Assembly: GCA_002457075.1 (NCBI GenBank)
Contig: NTKQ01000008.1
Coordinates: forward strand, 1-34,971
DNA length: 34,971 nt
DNA from: Cryomorphaceae bacterium MED-G11
GTDB taxonomy: Bacteria > Bacteroidota > Bacteroidia > Flavobacteriales > Flavobacteriaceae
Direction of reading: 5' to 3'
Below are positions 25,257-34,532 of the stretch, piece by piece; the stretch's first letter is position 1; each line of letters begins with the position of its first letter. Below the pieces are notes generated by a model. It worked only from the letters and a program-made list of their open reading frames with translations. It had not been told where the DNA came from and made no database searches. Made by a program: the position numbers and the translations under genes.

Positions 25257-26014
25257 TGAAATATATATTGAAGTTTCTACCTAGAAAATTATTAATTAAA
25301 TATAGTTTTTATTTAGCCCCTTTTCTAAAGGTATTATTTAAAGGAAATAAATATGTTGACCCTATCGATGGAAGCTGTTACTCAAAATTTTTATCATATG
25401 GATACAAGTCTATTAGAAAAAATGCTTTGTGTCCTGGAACTTTATCTCTAGAAAGACATAGACTTTTGTGGCTATATCTAGATAAAGAAACAAATATTTT
25501 AAGTTCAAACTTAAAAGTATTACATGTTGCACCAGAACAAATATTTTATAAAAAATTTAAAAACTTTAAACATTGGGATTACTTAACATTTGATATTAAC
25601 TCTCCAATTGCTGATATAAAAGGTGATTTGAAATCAATGCAGTTTAAAGATGAATCATTTGACTTAATAATTTGTAACCATGTTCTTGAACACATTGAAG
25701 ATGATAGAAGGGCATTAGAAGAAATATATAGAGTCTTAAAGAGAGGAGGAGTATCAATTCTTCAAGTTCCAATTAACATTAATAGAAAAAAAACATTTGA
25801 AGATTTTAACATCACATCACATCAAGAAAGAGAAAAATATTTTGGACAATATGATCATGTTAGAGAATATGGACTTGATTTTAAAGATCGTATTGAAGAG
25901 GTAGGATTTGAAGCTGAAATGTTAAATTATGGAGAGAATTTTTCTAAAAAAATGAAAATAAAGTATGGACTTTTAGAGAATGATTTAATACCTATTGCAA
26001 AAAAGATCATTTAG
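25256..26014 (+). CDS. Class I SAM-dependent methyltransferase
   Basis: A 252-residue protein with a methyltransferase type 11 core: FDLIICNHVLEHIEDDRRALEEIYRVLKRGGVSILQVPI (motifs II-III region) is clear. The usual glycine-rich motif I is replaced by KVLHVAPEQIFYKKF, followed by the acidic end of strand 2 in LTFDINSP. Substrate unknown. The first 35 residues (FLPRKLLIKYSFYLAPFLKVLF) are basic and hydrophobic and may touch the membrane. It is last in the gpmI unit, sharing one base with the map stop (TAATG), and its 3' end overlaps apbE by eight bases. Confidence 0.85.
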   Translation: MKYILKFLPRKLLIKYSFYLAPFLKVLFKGNKYVDPIDGSCYSKFLSYGYKSIRKNALCPGTLSLERHRLLWLYLDKETNILSSNLKVLHVAPEQIFYKKFKNFKHWDYLTFDINSPIADIKGDLKSMQFKDESFDLIICNHVLEHIEDDRRALEEIYRVLKRGGVSILQVPININRKKTFEDFNITSHQEREKYFGQYDHVREYGLDFKDRIEEVGFEAEMLNYGENFSKKMKIKYGLLENDLIPIAKKII

Positions 26015-27008
26015 TATTAGAATCCCAACCTTTTGATTTAATTGGAAAAATTTGATCATCTTTTGATGTTAATAATAACATTTCAATACCATCAATTTTA
26101 TTAATCATCTCTAAAGCAATGCCAGGATTCATTAACATTAATGCAGTAGCCCAGGCATCTGAATCAATACAATTATCTGCTATGACTGAAGCACTTAAAA
26201 TATTATTAAATAAAGATTGACCTGATAAAGGGTCAATTATATGTGCATATCTCTCTCCAGTATTAGGGTCAATTCTATACTTTCTATAGTTTCCGGAAGT
26301 TGCTAATGACTTATTCGTAAGGATAATTTCAGTGTAGTAACTATTTATTTCAATTGGATTTTGAATGGCCACCATCCATCCTCTTTTATTTTCAGCATTT
26401 CCTTTAGTGATTAACTCACCTCCTACTTCAATTAAAAAATTATTACTGTTAATTTTTTCAAATAAATTATTTATTAAATCAATAGAATATCCCTTTGCTA
26501 TTGCATTAAAATCAATAAAAATATTCTTATCATTTTTAATAATTTTATTATCATTACTTAAAATTACCTTTTCAAATCCAACAATTTTTTTTACACTGTC
26601 AATTTTAGATTTATCAATCAGCTCAGTTTTAGCATCTGGACCTAGTCCATATAAATTTACATAAGACCCTACTGTTGGATCAAAATATCCATTTGATAAA
26701 GACCATATTTCCTTTGACTTGTTAAATACCTTTATAAAATGTTGATCAACAATAACAGGTTTATCAGAAATATTAACTTTTGAAATGACTGAATTATCAA
26801 TATAAGTAGACATTGAACTATTAATAACCTCGAAAATAGAATCAATCTTTTCCCTTATTAAACTTTCTTTTTCTTCAGTCTCAATAATTACACTATAGGT
26901 GGTTCCTAGTGCATTTCCACGAATACGCTTATATTCATTTGCCGTATTATCACAGCTTATGATTAAGAATAACAAAAAGAAAAAAAATATTTGTTTAGTA
27001 GATAACAT
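26007..27008 (-). CDS. apbE: FAD:protein FMN transferase, lipoprotein
   Basis: A 333-residue ApbE family protein. The lipoprotein signal [19 protein letters not shown] places it outside the inner membrane, where it attaches FMN from FAD to a threonine of NqrB and NqrC. Family motifs are RGNALGTTYSVI, LSNGYFDPTVGSYVNLYGLG, IDFNAIAKGYSID, GGELITKG, ATSGNYRKY and HIIDPLSGQ. It overlaps the nqrF stop by one base at the end of the nqr operon, which matches its role in maturing that complex. Confidence 0.96.
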   Translation of the reverse strand: MLSTKQIFFFFLLFLIISCDNTANEYKRIRGNALGTTYSVIIETEEKESLIREKIDSIFEVINSSMSTYIDNSVISKVNISDKPVIVDQHFIKVFNKSKEIWSLSNGYFDPTVGSYVNLYGLGPDAKTELIDKSKIDSVKKIVGFEKVILSNDNKIIKNDKNIFIDFNAIAKGYSIDLINNLFEKINSNNFLIEVGGELITKGNAENKRGWMVAIQNPIEINSYYTEIILTNKSLATSGNYRKYRIDPNTGERYAHIIDPLSGQSLFNNILSASVIADNCIDSDAWATALMLMNPGIALEMINKIDGIEMLLLTSKDDQIFPIKSKGWDSNTK

Positions 27009-28303
27009 TAGCCACCAAAGTCATCAAATCTAACGTTCTCTGGAGGAACACCGAAGTCTTCAGCCATTTTTGCAACAGCTATGTTCATTAATGGAGGACC
27101 ACAAAAATAAACTTCTATATCTTCAGGAGACTCATGATTTGAAAGATAATTATCAATAACTACTTGATGAATAAATCCTGTAAAACCGTCCCCTTCTGAA
27201 TCAAGAGAATCTTTTACTTTCCAGTTATCTTCTTCTAAAGGTTCAGATAAAGCTATATAAAACTTGAAATTTGGATAATCTTTTTCCAGAGCTCTAAAAT
27301 GATCGACATAGAATAGCTCTCTTTTTGATCTCCCTCCATACCAAAAAGTAACTTTTCTTCCAGTTTCAATAGTTCTAAATAATTCATATAAGTGAGATCT
27401 CATGGGAGCCATTCCTGCACCCCCTCCTACATATAACATTTCAGCATCAGATTCATTAATAAAAAACTCACCATAAGGGCCGGAAATTGTAACAGTATCA
27501 CCAGGTTTTTTTGAAAATATATATGATGATGCAATACCAGGATTAACTGTCATCCAATCATTTTTTTTACCATCCCAGGGAGGAGTTGCTATTCTCACAT
27601 TTAACATGACTTGCTTCCCTTCTGCTGGATATGAAGCCATAGAATATGCTCTTTCAACAGTTTCATTGTTTTTCATGTTTAATGGCCATAGATTAAACTT
27701 ATCCCACTCAAGTTTAAATTTTTGTGGATTATCTGGATGCTCGTCAGGATGAGATGTAATATCCATTTCTTTATAATTAATATCGCACTCTGGTATCTCA
27801 ATTTGAATATACCCTCCTGCTTTATAGTTCATTTCTTCAGGAATTTCTATAACAAACTCTTTGATAAATGATGCTACATTGTAATTACTTTTTACTTTAG
27901 CTTCCCATTTTTTGATACCAAACACCTCTTCAGGAACTTCAATTTTCATGTCTTGTTTAACCTTTACTTGACAACCTAGTCTCCAACCATCTGAAATTTC
28001 TTTTCTTGTAAAATGAGGTTCCTCAGTAGGGAGGATCTCTCCTCCACCTTCAACAACTTGACACTTGCACTGAACACATGTTCCTCCACCTCCACATGCA
28101 GATGGTAAAAATATTTTATTATTTCCAAGAGTAGTCAACAGAGTATCCCCTGAGTTTACTTCAACATTTTTTTCTCCATTTATAATTAGTTTTACTGGAC
28201 CTGAAGGTAATAGTTTTGCTTTTGCAAAAAGAAGCATTGTAACTAATAAAAGTGTTATTACAAAAAGGCCGACAGTACTAGCAATAATTACATTAATATC
28301 CAT
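27008..28303 (-). CDS. nqrF: Na+-translocating NADH:quinone reductase subunit F
   Basis: A 431-residue NADH-oxidising subunit. One transmembrane helix (about 5-28) is followed by a ferredoxin domain with the 2Fe-2S cysteines 70, 76, 79 and 111, the same numbering as I recall for Vibrio cholerae NqrF. Next come a FAD domain with RAYSMASYP and an NADH domain with [15 protein letters not shown] and [10 protein letters not shown]. The C-terminal RFDDFGG is also typical. It passes electrons from NADH into the sodium pump. Gene order nqrABCDEF-apbE is complete. Confidence 0.98.
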   Translation of the reverse strand: MDINVIIASTVGLFVITLLLVTMLLFAKAKLLPSGPVKLIINGEKNVEVNSGDTLLTTLGNNKIFLPSACGGGGTCVQCKCQVVEGGGEILPTEEPHFTRKEISDGWRLGCQVKVKQDMKIEVPEEVFGIKKWEAKVKSNYNVASFIKEFVIEIPEEMNYKAGGYIQIEIPECDINYKEMDITSHPDEHPDNPQKFKLEWDKFNLWPLNMKNNETVERAYSMASYPAEGKQVMLNVRIATPPWDGKKNDWMTVNPGIASSYIFSKKPGDTVTISGPYGEFFINESDAEMLYVGGGAGMAPMRSHLYELFRTIETGRKVTFWYGGRSKRELFYVDHFRALEKDYPNFKFYIALSEPLEEDNWKVKDSLDSEGDGFTGFIHQVVIDNYLSNHESPEDIEVYFCGPPLMNIAVAKMAEDFGVPPENVRFDDFGG

Positions 28304-28312
28304 TTCTTATTC

Positions 28313-28930
28313 TTATAATTTAATTCCCATAAAACTCATAAAACCAAGAGCCATTAGCCCAGTTATAATAAAAGTTATTCCTAGTCCTCTTAAAGGGTCT
28401 GGAATATTAGAATAGGTTATTTTTTCTCTAATAGCAGCTATTGCAACTATTGCAAGGAACCATCCAATTCCTGATCCAAAACCATAAACAGCAGATTCTA
28501 AAGTATTAATAAAATCTTTTTGTTGCATAAATAAAGATCCACCTAAGATTGCACAATTTACTGCTATAAGTGGAAGGAATATACCAAGTGACCCATATAA
28601 ACTTGGAGAAACTTTTTCAACAATCATTTCAACTAATTGAACCATTGAGGCAATTACAGCAATAAACATTATAAAAGTTAAAAATGATAAGTCAACATTA
28701 GCAAATTGAGGGCCAATCCAAGTAAGTGCTCCAGGAGCAAGCAAATAAGAGTTGATTAAATAATTTATTGGAACTGTAATTGTTAAAACAAAAATTACAG
28801 CATAACCTAAACCAACAGCAGTTTTAACTGTCTTGGATACTGCTAGATATGAGCACATACCAAGAAAATAGGCAAAAACCATATTCTCTATGAAAATACT
28901 TTTGATAAATAGGTTAGCTAAATCTTCCAT
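28313..28930 (-). CDS. nqrE: Na+-translocating NADH:quinone reductase subunit E
   Basis: A 205-residue membrane subunit with about six transmembrane helices. The N-terminal [20 protein letters not shown] contains the cysteine that, with its counterpart in NqrD, ligates the intramembrane iron-sulfur centre; a second is in [11 protein letters not shown]. The subunit is homologous to NqrD and the RnfA/E proteins. It is nine bases upstream of nqrF. Confidence 0.97.
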   Translation of the reverse strand: MEDLANLFIKSIFIENMVFAYFLGMCSYLAVSKTVKTAVGLGYAVIFVLTITVPINYLINSYLLAPGALTWIGPQFANVDLSFLTFIMFIAVIASMVQLVEMIVEKVSPSLYGSLGIFLPLIAVNCAILGGSLFMQQKDFINTLESAVYGFGSGIGWFLAIVAIAAIREKITYSNIPDPLRGLGITFIITGLMALGFMSFMGIKL

Positions 28931-29578
28931 TTAATCTTTTTCAATTAGTTTTCTATTATAAAATCTCTGAATCCAGATATAAAGCCCAACAACAATTAGA
29001 GCCATCGGTGAAAGTAGCATTAAACCATTATCTTGGTATCCTAGATCATAAATTAATTGCGGAATAACAGGAATTCCCCACAATTCACCAGACCCAAACA
29101 ATTCTCTTACAAAAGCAACAACAATTAGAATCCAACCATATCCTGCTGCATTTCCAACCCCATCTAGAAAAGATTTCCAAACACCATTAGCAAGAGCAAA
29201 TGCTTCAAATCTCCCCATTATTATACAATTGGTAATTATTAGTCCAATAAATATTGCCAATTGCTTACTTACATCATAGGCATAAGCCTTAAGAAATTGG
29301 TCAACAAGGGCAACAAGAGTTGCAACTACTAATAATTGAACAATAATTCTAATTCTCGTTGGAATAACATTTCTCAAAATAGAAACAATAACATTTCCTG
29401 CTGCCATTACAAATATTACTGAAACTGTCATTACAACTGCAGGCTCTAACTTAACTGTAATTGCTAGTGCAGAACATATACCTAATACTTGGACTGTAAT
29501 TGGGTTATCATCATCTAGAGGATCAGTTAATAATGCTCTATTTTTTTTGGAAAATAACGGCTCTCTATCTTTACTCAT
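28931..29578 (-). CDS. nqrD: Na+-translocating NADH:quinone reductase subunit D
   Basis: A 215-residue membrane subunit, partner of NqrE. Cysteine-containing helices LGICSALAITVKLEPAV and LIITNCIIMGRFEAFA carry the iron ligands. NAAGYGWILIVVAFVRELFGSG is typical of the family. There is no spacing to nqrE, and the start overlaps the end of nqrC by eight bases. Confidence 0.97.
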   Translation of the reverse strand: MSKDREPLFSKKNRALLTDPLDDDNPITVQVLGICSALAITVKLEPAVVMTVSVIFVMAAGNVIVSILRNVIPTRIRIIVQLLVVATLVALVDQFLKAYAYDVSKQLAIFIGLIITNCIIMGRFEAFALANGVWKSFLDGVGNAAGYGWILIVVAFVRELFGSGELWGIPVIPQLIYDLGYQDNGLMLLSPMALIVVGLYIWIQRFYNRKLIEKD

Positions 29579-30287
29579 TACTAATATTATTAAAATATGG
29601 AAGATAATTTTGAACTCTCTCTATAATCATGTCTGATACACCATCTCCTGTAATGGTGGCACCAGAAATCGCATCAACCTCATTATCCATCTTATCCTCA
29701 TTTCTTGGATCATTATTAGACTTTGTTAAGTAAACCCCAACAAAATTACCTTGAGAATCATTTATTTTTTCATCAGTAAAACTATCAATAAACCAATCTT
29801 CTGTTATCTCAGCTCCTAATCCAGCAGTTTCACTTTTATGGTCAAATGACACACCTTTTATAGTATTAATATCTTCTCGAAGTGCAATGTAACCCCATAT
29901 TTCAGCCCACAATCCAGCTCCTCTTAATGGAATAACATAAAATTTTTCATTTTCAACATTTGCAATGTATAAAGGAAACCTTTGAGTGTCTGAATCTTTT
30001 TTTACCTCTAAAGCTAGGTTTATATCAAATGCTTCAATATCACTATCTATTGTTCCGTCTAACTTTAAAGAAAGTTCTTCAGATATGTAGTCCATATACA
30101 AATCCTCTGATTCATCTCTACTAACATTAATACCAACTGAAGAAAGTATGTTTTGCATTTTCTCTTTCTTAACATTTGAGTTTTGGAGATCTTTTAATGA
30201 CTCGGAAGTAAATGATAAAACAAAGGCAACTGAAACTACCATTAGTATTGCAAAAATATAAGTATGTTTATTTGAATCTCTGTTCAT
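29571..30287 (-). CDS. nqrC: Na+-translocating NADH:quinone reductase subunit C
   Basis: A 238-residue subunit with one N-terminal transmembrane helix (about 10-27) and a large outer domain carrying covalent FMN. The flavinylation motif is DAISGAT at 205-211, so FMN is expected on Thr211. GAGLWAEIWGYIAL and FDHKSETAGLGAEI are typical FMN-domain segments. It shares one base with the nqrB stop (TAATG). Confidence 0.97.
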   Translation of the reverse strand: MNRDSNKHTYIFAILMVVSVAFVLSFTSESLKDLQNSNVKKEKMQNILSSVGINVSRDESEDLYMDYISEELSLKLDGTIDSDIEAFDINLALEVKKDSDTQRFPLYIANVENEKFYVIPLRGAGLWAEIWGYIALREDINTIKGVSFDHKSETAGLGAEITEDWFIDSFTDEKINDSQGNFVGVYLTKSNNDPRNEDKMDNEVDAISGATITGDGVSDMIIERVQNYLPYFNNISNE

Positions 30288-31444
30288 TATGCTGTTTTTA
30301 GGTTAACACTTCCCCATCTCTTTCTTCTGTTAGATACGTTTGACTCAATAACATAATGATCAATAAGTGGTGCAAATACATTCATTAGTAGAATTGCTAA
30401 CATCACTCCTTCAGGATAAGCGGGGTTAAACACTCTAATGAGAATACAAAATACTCCAACTAAAAATCCATATATCCACTTTCCTTTGGTAGTTTGAGCA
30501 GCTGAAACAGGGTCAGTAGCCATAAACACAATTCCAAAAGCAAAACCACCGACTAACAGATGATTATACCAATCAAAACTCATCAACGAATTAGCACCCC
30601 AAAGGTTAAATAATATTCCAACTAATGAAGCACCAAGAACTCCACTTATCATTATTCTCCAACTCCCTACTCCAGTCAAAATTAAAATTAGGGCTCCTAT
30701 TAATACAAAAAATACTGAAGTTTCAGCAACAGACCCAGGAATAGATCCCATGAACATACTAATAGAACTATATGTAACTTCTCCGTTAGCTGCTAGAGTT
30801 CCCAGTATAGTTTCACCAGATATAGCATCTACATTGCTTGCCTCTGAAACCCATACTTTGTCACCAGACATAAACGTAGGGTAAGCAAAAAAAGCAAAAG
30901 CTCTAGCAGTTAGTGCTGGGTTAAGAATATTCATTCCTGTTCCACCAAAAGCTTCCTTGGCAATTAATACAGCAAAAACAACAGAAATAGCTAACATCCA
31001 TAATGGCATATCTATTGGCATTATCATCGGAATAAGAAGACCTGTTACTAAATATCCTTCGTTAACTGGGTGATTTCTATAAACTGCAAATGCAAACTCA
31101 ATTGCTAAACCAACCGCATATGAAACAACAATCATTGGGAAAATCTTGTAAGCTCCATGAAGAAGAGCGTCTAAAAATGTAAAGTTAATACCTGTTTGAA
31201 TAAAGTATTGATAACCTGTATTATACATACCATAGAATAATGCAGGAATAAGAGCTATTATAACGGTTATCATTGTTCTTTTTAAATCAACTCCATCACG
31301 AATGTGAGATCCTTTAGAGGTTGTATGATCAGGAACAAAAAGCATTGTTTCAAATGCATTAAAAGCAGGATACAATATCTCTAGCTTACCTCCCTTTAAG
31401 AAAGGTTTTTTTATTTCATCAACTTGTTTTCTAATAAATTTCAT
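30287..31444 (-). CDS. nqrB: Na+-translocating NADH:quinone reductase subunit B
   Basis: A 385-residue multi-spanning subunit (about ten helices) with covalent FMN, riboflavin and the sodium path. The family shows in FVPDHTTSKGSHIRDGVDLKRTM, GGTGMNILNPALTARAF and FMATDPVSAAQT. The expected ApbE target appears as DAISGET at 206-212, with Thr212 as the FMN site. The usual alanine before the threonine is glutamate (Glu211), whereas NqrC in the same operon has the standard DAISGAT. No other anomaly was seen. Confidence 0.97.
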   Translation of the reverse strand: MKFIRKQVDEIKKPFLKGGKLEILYPAFNAFETMLFVPDHTTSKGSHIRDGVDLKRTMITVIIALIPALFYGMYNTGYQYFIQTGINFTFLDALLHGAYKIFPMIVVSYAVGLAIEFAFAVYRNHPVNEGYLVTGLLIPMIMPIDMPLWMLAISVVFAVLIAKEAFGGTGMNILNPALTARAFAFFAYPTFMSGDKVWVSEASNVDAISGETILGTLAANGEVTYSSISMFMGSIPGSVAETSVFFVLIGALILILTGVGSWRIMISGVLGASLVGILFNLWGANSLMSFDWYNHLLVGGFAFGIVFMATDPVSAAQTTKGKWIYGFLVGVFCILIRVFNPAYPEGVMLAILLMNVFAPLIDHYVIESNVSNRRKRWGSVNLKTA

Positions 31445-32793
31445 TACCCTACTTCTTTTAACATTATTTCAATTCCACTTTTAATTATTTCTTGAGCTTC
31501 AATTTTTGAAGTACAAGAAAAATCAACTAGACCAAAGTCTTCTGGTACAACTTCATATATACCCAAAGATTCCATTTTTTCGATATCACCTCTCATACAT
31601 GCTTTTATCAATTGCATTGGATATATATCCATAGGAAAATATTTTTCCATTTCTCCAGTCACTACAATAGCTCTCTCTTCTCCGTTAAGATTTGTATTAA
31701 CTTTTTTTGCGCCACCTAACAACCATGAGAATGAGGTCTTAGACAAACTAGGCACAGAATTATACATAAAAGGAAGCCATCCAAGCATTCTATAATTGTT
31801 GCCTTCTTCGATTATACTTAGACAATTATTATAAAATCCAATGTATTTAGAATATTCAACTTTTGATCCACTTAGAGGATCGCCGTTTATAAATCTGTAA
31901 TTATTAATATCATTTATTTCATCATCGTTAACTAAAGATGAAATTGAAGATCCAATAGTAGTACTAAAATATTTTGGAGATTTTAAGGAATCTCCTGAAA
32001 CAGCAATTGTTCTAGTTGAACAGAAAATTCCTGTTTTAAAAAAAGTACCAATATTAGCAAGATCTTCAGGCTTGACCACCCAAACTATCTCTCCAAAGTT
32101 TAAAGGATCAATTTTGTTTATTTGGAAGCTTTCATTTCCAGAAGGGTGAACTCCTTTTATATTATATATTTCAACATTTTCAAGATTTGTAAAACGACTA
32201 TCTTTCTTGTGAGTAGTTGAAAGGTTAATTGGCTTTTCAATCAAAGTGCTCATAATATTAATGCCTGCTTGTAAATCAGCCATTCTATCTTTCATTATAA
32301 AATCATAGTCAACTGAATAAGGAGCAGTTGAATGAGTAGAAACAAATATTGATTTTGGAAGCTTATTAGTTTTAGCTATTATGTTGTAGGGTCTTTGCTT
32401 TATATATGCTAAAGAGCCAGAATCAATTAGAAGCTCAATTATCTTTTCTTTGGATAACTTAGAAATGCTAGGAACATCAAATTTTATTATATCATCACCT
32501 TCTTTTTGAATTATAACATATAAAATTTTTCTTTTATCACCTCTTACAATTTCTTTTATTCTTCCACTAACTGGTGATACTATTTTAACATCTTCATGAT
32601 TTTTATCATAAAATACAGGTTGTCCATGAGAAACTTTATCTCCTTCTTTAACAAGCATACGAGGATTTAGAGAAAAGAAGTCGTCAGGGTTTAAAGCGTA
32701 GGTAAGGCTTTTTTTGGCGACTCCAAATTCTTTTGAAGCACGACCTTTCAGATTTAGATTAGCACCATTTCTGATGCTTATGTCTTTAGACAT
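31444..32793 (-). CDS. nqrA: Na+-translocating NADH:quinone reductase subunit A
   Basis: A 449-residue peripheral cytoplasmic subunit, associated with ubiquinone/menaquinone reduction. The N-terminal barrel-sandwich part (RNGANLNLKGRAS, RMLVKEGDKVSHGQPVFYDK, VSPVSGRIKEIVRGDKR) and the C-terminal region (CMRGDIEKMESLGIYEVVPEDFGLVDF, then CTSKIEAQEIIKSG) are diagnostic. The ATG at 32793 is chosen; the codon upstream is ATT. It is the first gene of the seven-gene nqr-apbE operon, with a -7 element 23 bases upstream. Confidence 0.97.
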   Translation of the reverse strand: MSKDISIRNGANLNLKGRASKEFGVAKKSLTYALNPDDFFSLNPRMLVKEGDKVSHGQPVFYDKNHEDVKIVSPVSGRIKEIVRGDKRKILYVIIQKEGDDIIKFDVPSISKLSKEKIIELLIDSGSLAYIKQRPYNIIAKTNKLPKSIFVSTHSTAPYSVDYDFIMKDRMADLQAGINIMSTLIEKPINLSTTHKKDSRFTNLENVEIYNIKGVHPSGNESFQINKIDPLNFGEIVWVVKPEDLANIGTFFKTGIFCSTRTIAVSGDSLKSPKYFSTTIGSSISSLVNDDEINDINNYRFINGDPLSGSKVEYSKYIGFYNNCLSIIEEGNNYRMLGWLPFMYNSVPSLSKTSFSWLLGGAKKVNTNLNGEERAIVVTGEMEKYFPMDIYPMQLIKACMRGDIEKMESLGIYEVVPEDFGLVDFSCTSKIEAQEIIKSGIEIMLKEVG

Positions 32794-32816
32794 CAATTAT
32801 TAATAATTTATGTCTG

Positions 32817-32824
32817 CAAATTTA
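32817..32824 (-). promoter_or_regulatory. Putative -7 element of nqrABCDEF-apbE operon
   Basis: Minus-strand TAAATTTG matches TAnnTTTG exactly and ends 23 bases before the nqrA ATG. No properly spaced -33 TTG was seen. The rest of the 113-base gap to pruA is AT-rich with no other feature I can support. Confidence 0.5.
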
Positions 32825-32906
32825 CTAATAACACATCAAGAAAAAAAAGTATTTTTATTAAAATTATTATCAAATTAAATTAATTTAGATAACCAAAATT
32901 TATGTT

Positions 32907-34532
32907 ATGAATAACTCAATTGTTAATGTACCAAATCCAATAAATGAACCTATTAAGGATTACAAACCAAATAGTGCTGAAAAAGAATCGGTTCTTGCTA
33001 TATACAAAGAACTTAAAAATTCAAAAACAGAGGTAAAGATGTGGATTGGTGGTAAATTTATTACAAGTTCTAAAACTTCTAATATGTCACCCCCACATGA
33101 TCATAAACATATTCTTGGTAAATATTACTTAGCAGAAAAAGAACATGTTGAGATGGCAATAAAATCAGCATTAGACGCGAAAGATAAATGGGCAAACATG
33201 AGATGGGAACAAAGAGCTGCAATTTTCCTCAAAGCAGCAGAACTTGTAGCTGGTCCATACAGAGACAGAATTAATGCTGCCACTATGCTAGCTCAATCCA
33301 AGACTATTTTTCAAGCTGAAATTGATGCTGCATGTGAATTAGTAGATTTTTTAAAGTTTAATGTATATAGTATGCAGCACATATATAGTCAACAACCAAA
33401 ATCAGATCCAGGAGTCTGGAACAGGCTTGGATATAGACCACTTGAAGGTTTTGTCTATGCAATAACTCCATTTAATTTTACAGCAATCTCTGGTAATCTT
33501 CCAGGAAGTGCTGCAATGATGGGAAATACTGTTGTATGGAAACCTAGTGATCATCAAATTTTTTCTGCTAAAATTGTAATTGATGTGTTTAGGGAGGCCG
33601 GTCTTCCTGATGGAGTTATAAATGCAGTTTATGGAGATCCTGAAATGATTACAAATACAATATTAGATTCAAAGGATTTTGCTGGAATTCATTTCACAGG
33701 ATCTACATCTGTATTTAAAGGTTTATGGAAAAAAATTGGGAATAATATTGAAAACTATAATTCTTATCCTAGGATTGTCGGAGAAACAGGTGGTAAAGAT
33801 TTTATTGTAGCTCATAATTCTGCAGATATTGGGGAGTTAGTTACTGCAGTAATAAGAGGAGCATTTGAATTTCAAGGACAAAAATGTTCTGCCGCTTCAA
33901 GAATTTATATTCCCAAATCTATATCAATAGATTTTTTTAAAAAATTAAAGTTAGAGGTTAGTAAAATAAAAATAGGTAGCCCTGAAGATTTTAAAAATTT
34001 TATGACTGCTGTTATTCATGAAAATTCATTTGATAAACTTGCTGATGCAATAGAAAAGGCTAAAATTGATAAAGATGCTGAAATTATAATTGGTGGTGTA
34101 TATGATAAATCAAAAGGATATTTTGTCGAGCCAACAGTTATTAAGACTACAAATCCTAATTATTATTCAATGGAAACTGAATTATTTGGACCTGTAGTAA
34201 CAATCTATGAATATGATGATGCTAAATGGGATGAAACGCTCAAAATTGTTGATGAAACTTCTGAGTATGCATTAACTGGAGCTGTTTTTTGTGAAGACAG
34301 ATATATACTGAGTAATGCTGTGGACAAGCTTCAAAATTGTGCAGGTAATTTTTATATAAATGATAAATGTACAGGTGCAGTTGTTGGTCAACAACCATTT
34401 GGAGGGGCTAGAGGATCTGGAACAAATGATAAAGCTGGTTCTTACCTTAATCTTTTGAGATGGACATCTCCAAGATTAATTAAAGAAACTTTTATACCAG
34501 CTAAAGACTTTAGATACCCATTTATGGGTTAA
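32907..34532 (+). CDS. pruA: L-glutamate gamma-semialdehyde dehydrogenase (P5C dehydrogenase)
   Basis: A 541-residue aldehyde dehydrogenase of the one-domain P5C dehydrogenase type that oxidises glutamate semialdehyde to glutamate in proline breakdown. Catalytic Cys327 lies in FEFQGQKCSAASR and Glu293 in VGETGGKDF. The NAD site includes TPFNFTAISGNLPG and HFTGSTSVFKGLW. PPHDHKHILGKY near the N-terminus and the QQPFGGARGSGTNDKAG end are typical. The proline dehydrogenase partner is not in the window. A two-codon ATG TTA TGA lies just before the start and is not called. Its TAA shares TTAA with the convergent cyclophilin stop. Confidence 0.95.
   Translation: MNNSIVNVPNPINEPIKDYKPNSAEKESVLAIYKELKNSKTEVKMWIGGKFITSSKTSNMSPPHDHKHILGKYYLAEKEHVEMAIKSALDAKDKWANMRWEQRAAIFLKAAELVAGPYRDRINAATMLAQSKTIFQAEIDAACELVDFLKFNVYSMQHIYSQQPKSDPGVWNRLGYRPLEGFVYAITPFNFTAISGNLPGSAAMMGNTVVWKPSDHQIFSAKIVIDVFREAGLPDGVINAVYGDPEMITNTILDSKDFAGIHFTGSTSVFKGLWKKIGNNIENYNSYPRIVGETGGKDFIVAHNSADIGELVTAVIRGAFEFQGQKCSAASRIYIPKSISIDFFKKLKLEVSKIKIGSPEDFKNFMTAVIHENSFDKLADAIEKAKIDKDAEIIIGGVYDKSKGYFVEPTVIKTTNPNYYSMETELFGPVVTIYEYDDAKWDETLKIVDETSEYALTGAVFCEDRYILSNAVDKLQNCAGNFYINDKCTGAVVGQQPFGGARGSGTNDKAGSYLNLLRWTSPRLIKETFIPAKDFRYPFMG

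Noticed and set aside
26365-26664. 99-codon plus-strand frame rich in Leu/Ile/Ser inside apbE
   Set aside because: Antisense reading of AT-rich apbE, no start context and no family match; apbE motifs are intact on the other strand.
32797-32906. Possible hidden small gene or RNA in the 113-base gap between nqrA and pruA
   Set aside because: Only a -7 box for nqrA and the two-codon ATG TTA TGA were seen; no stable stem or conserved motif is visible.
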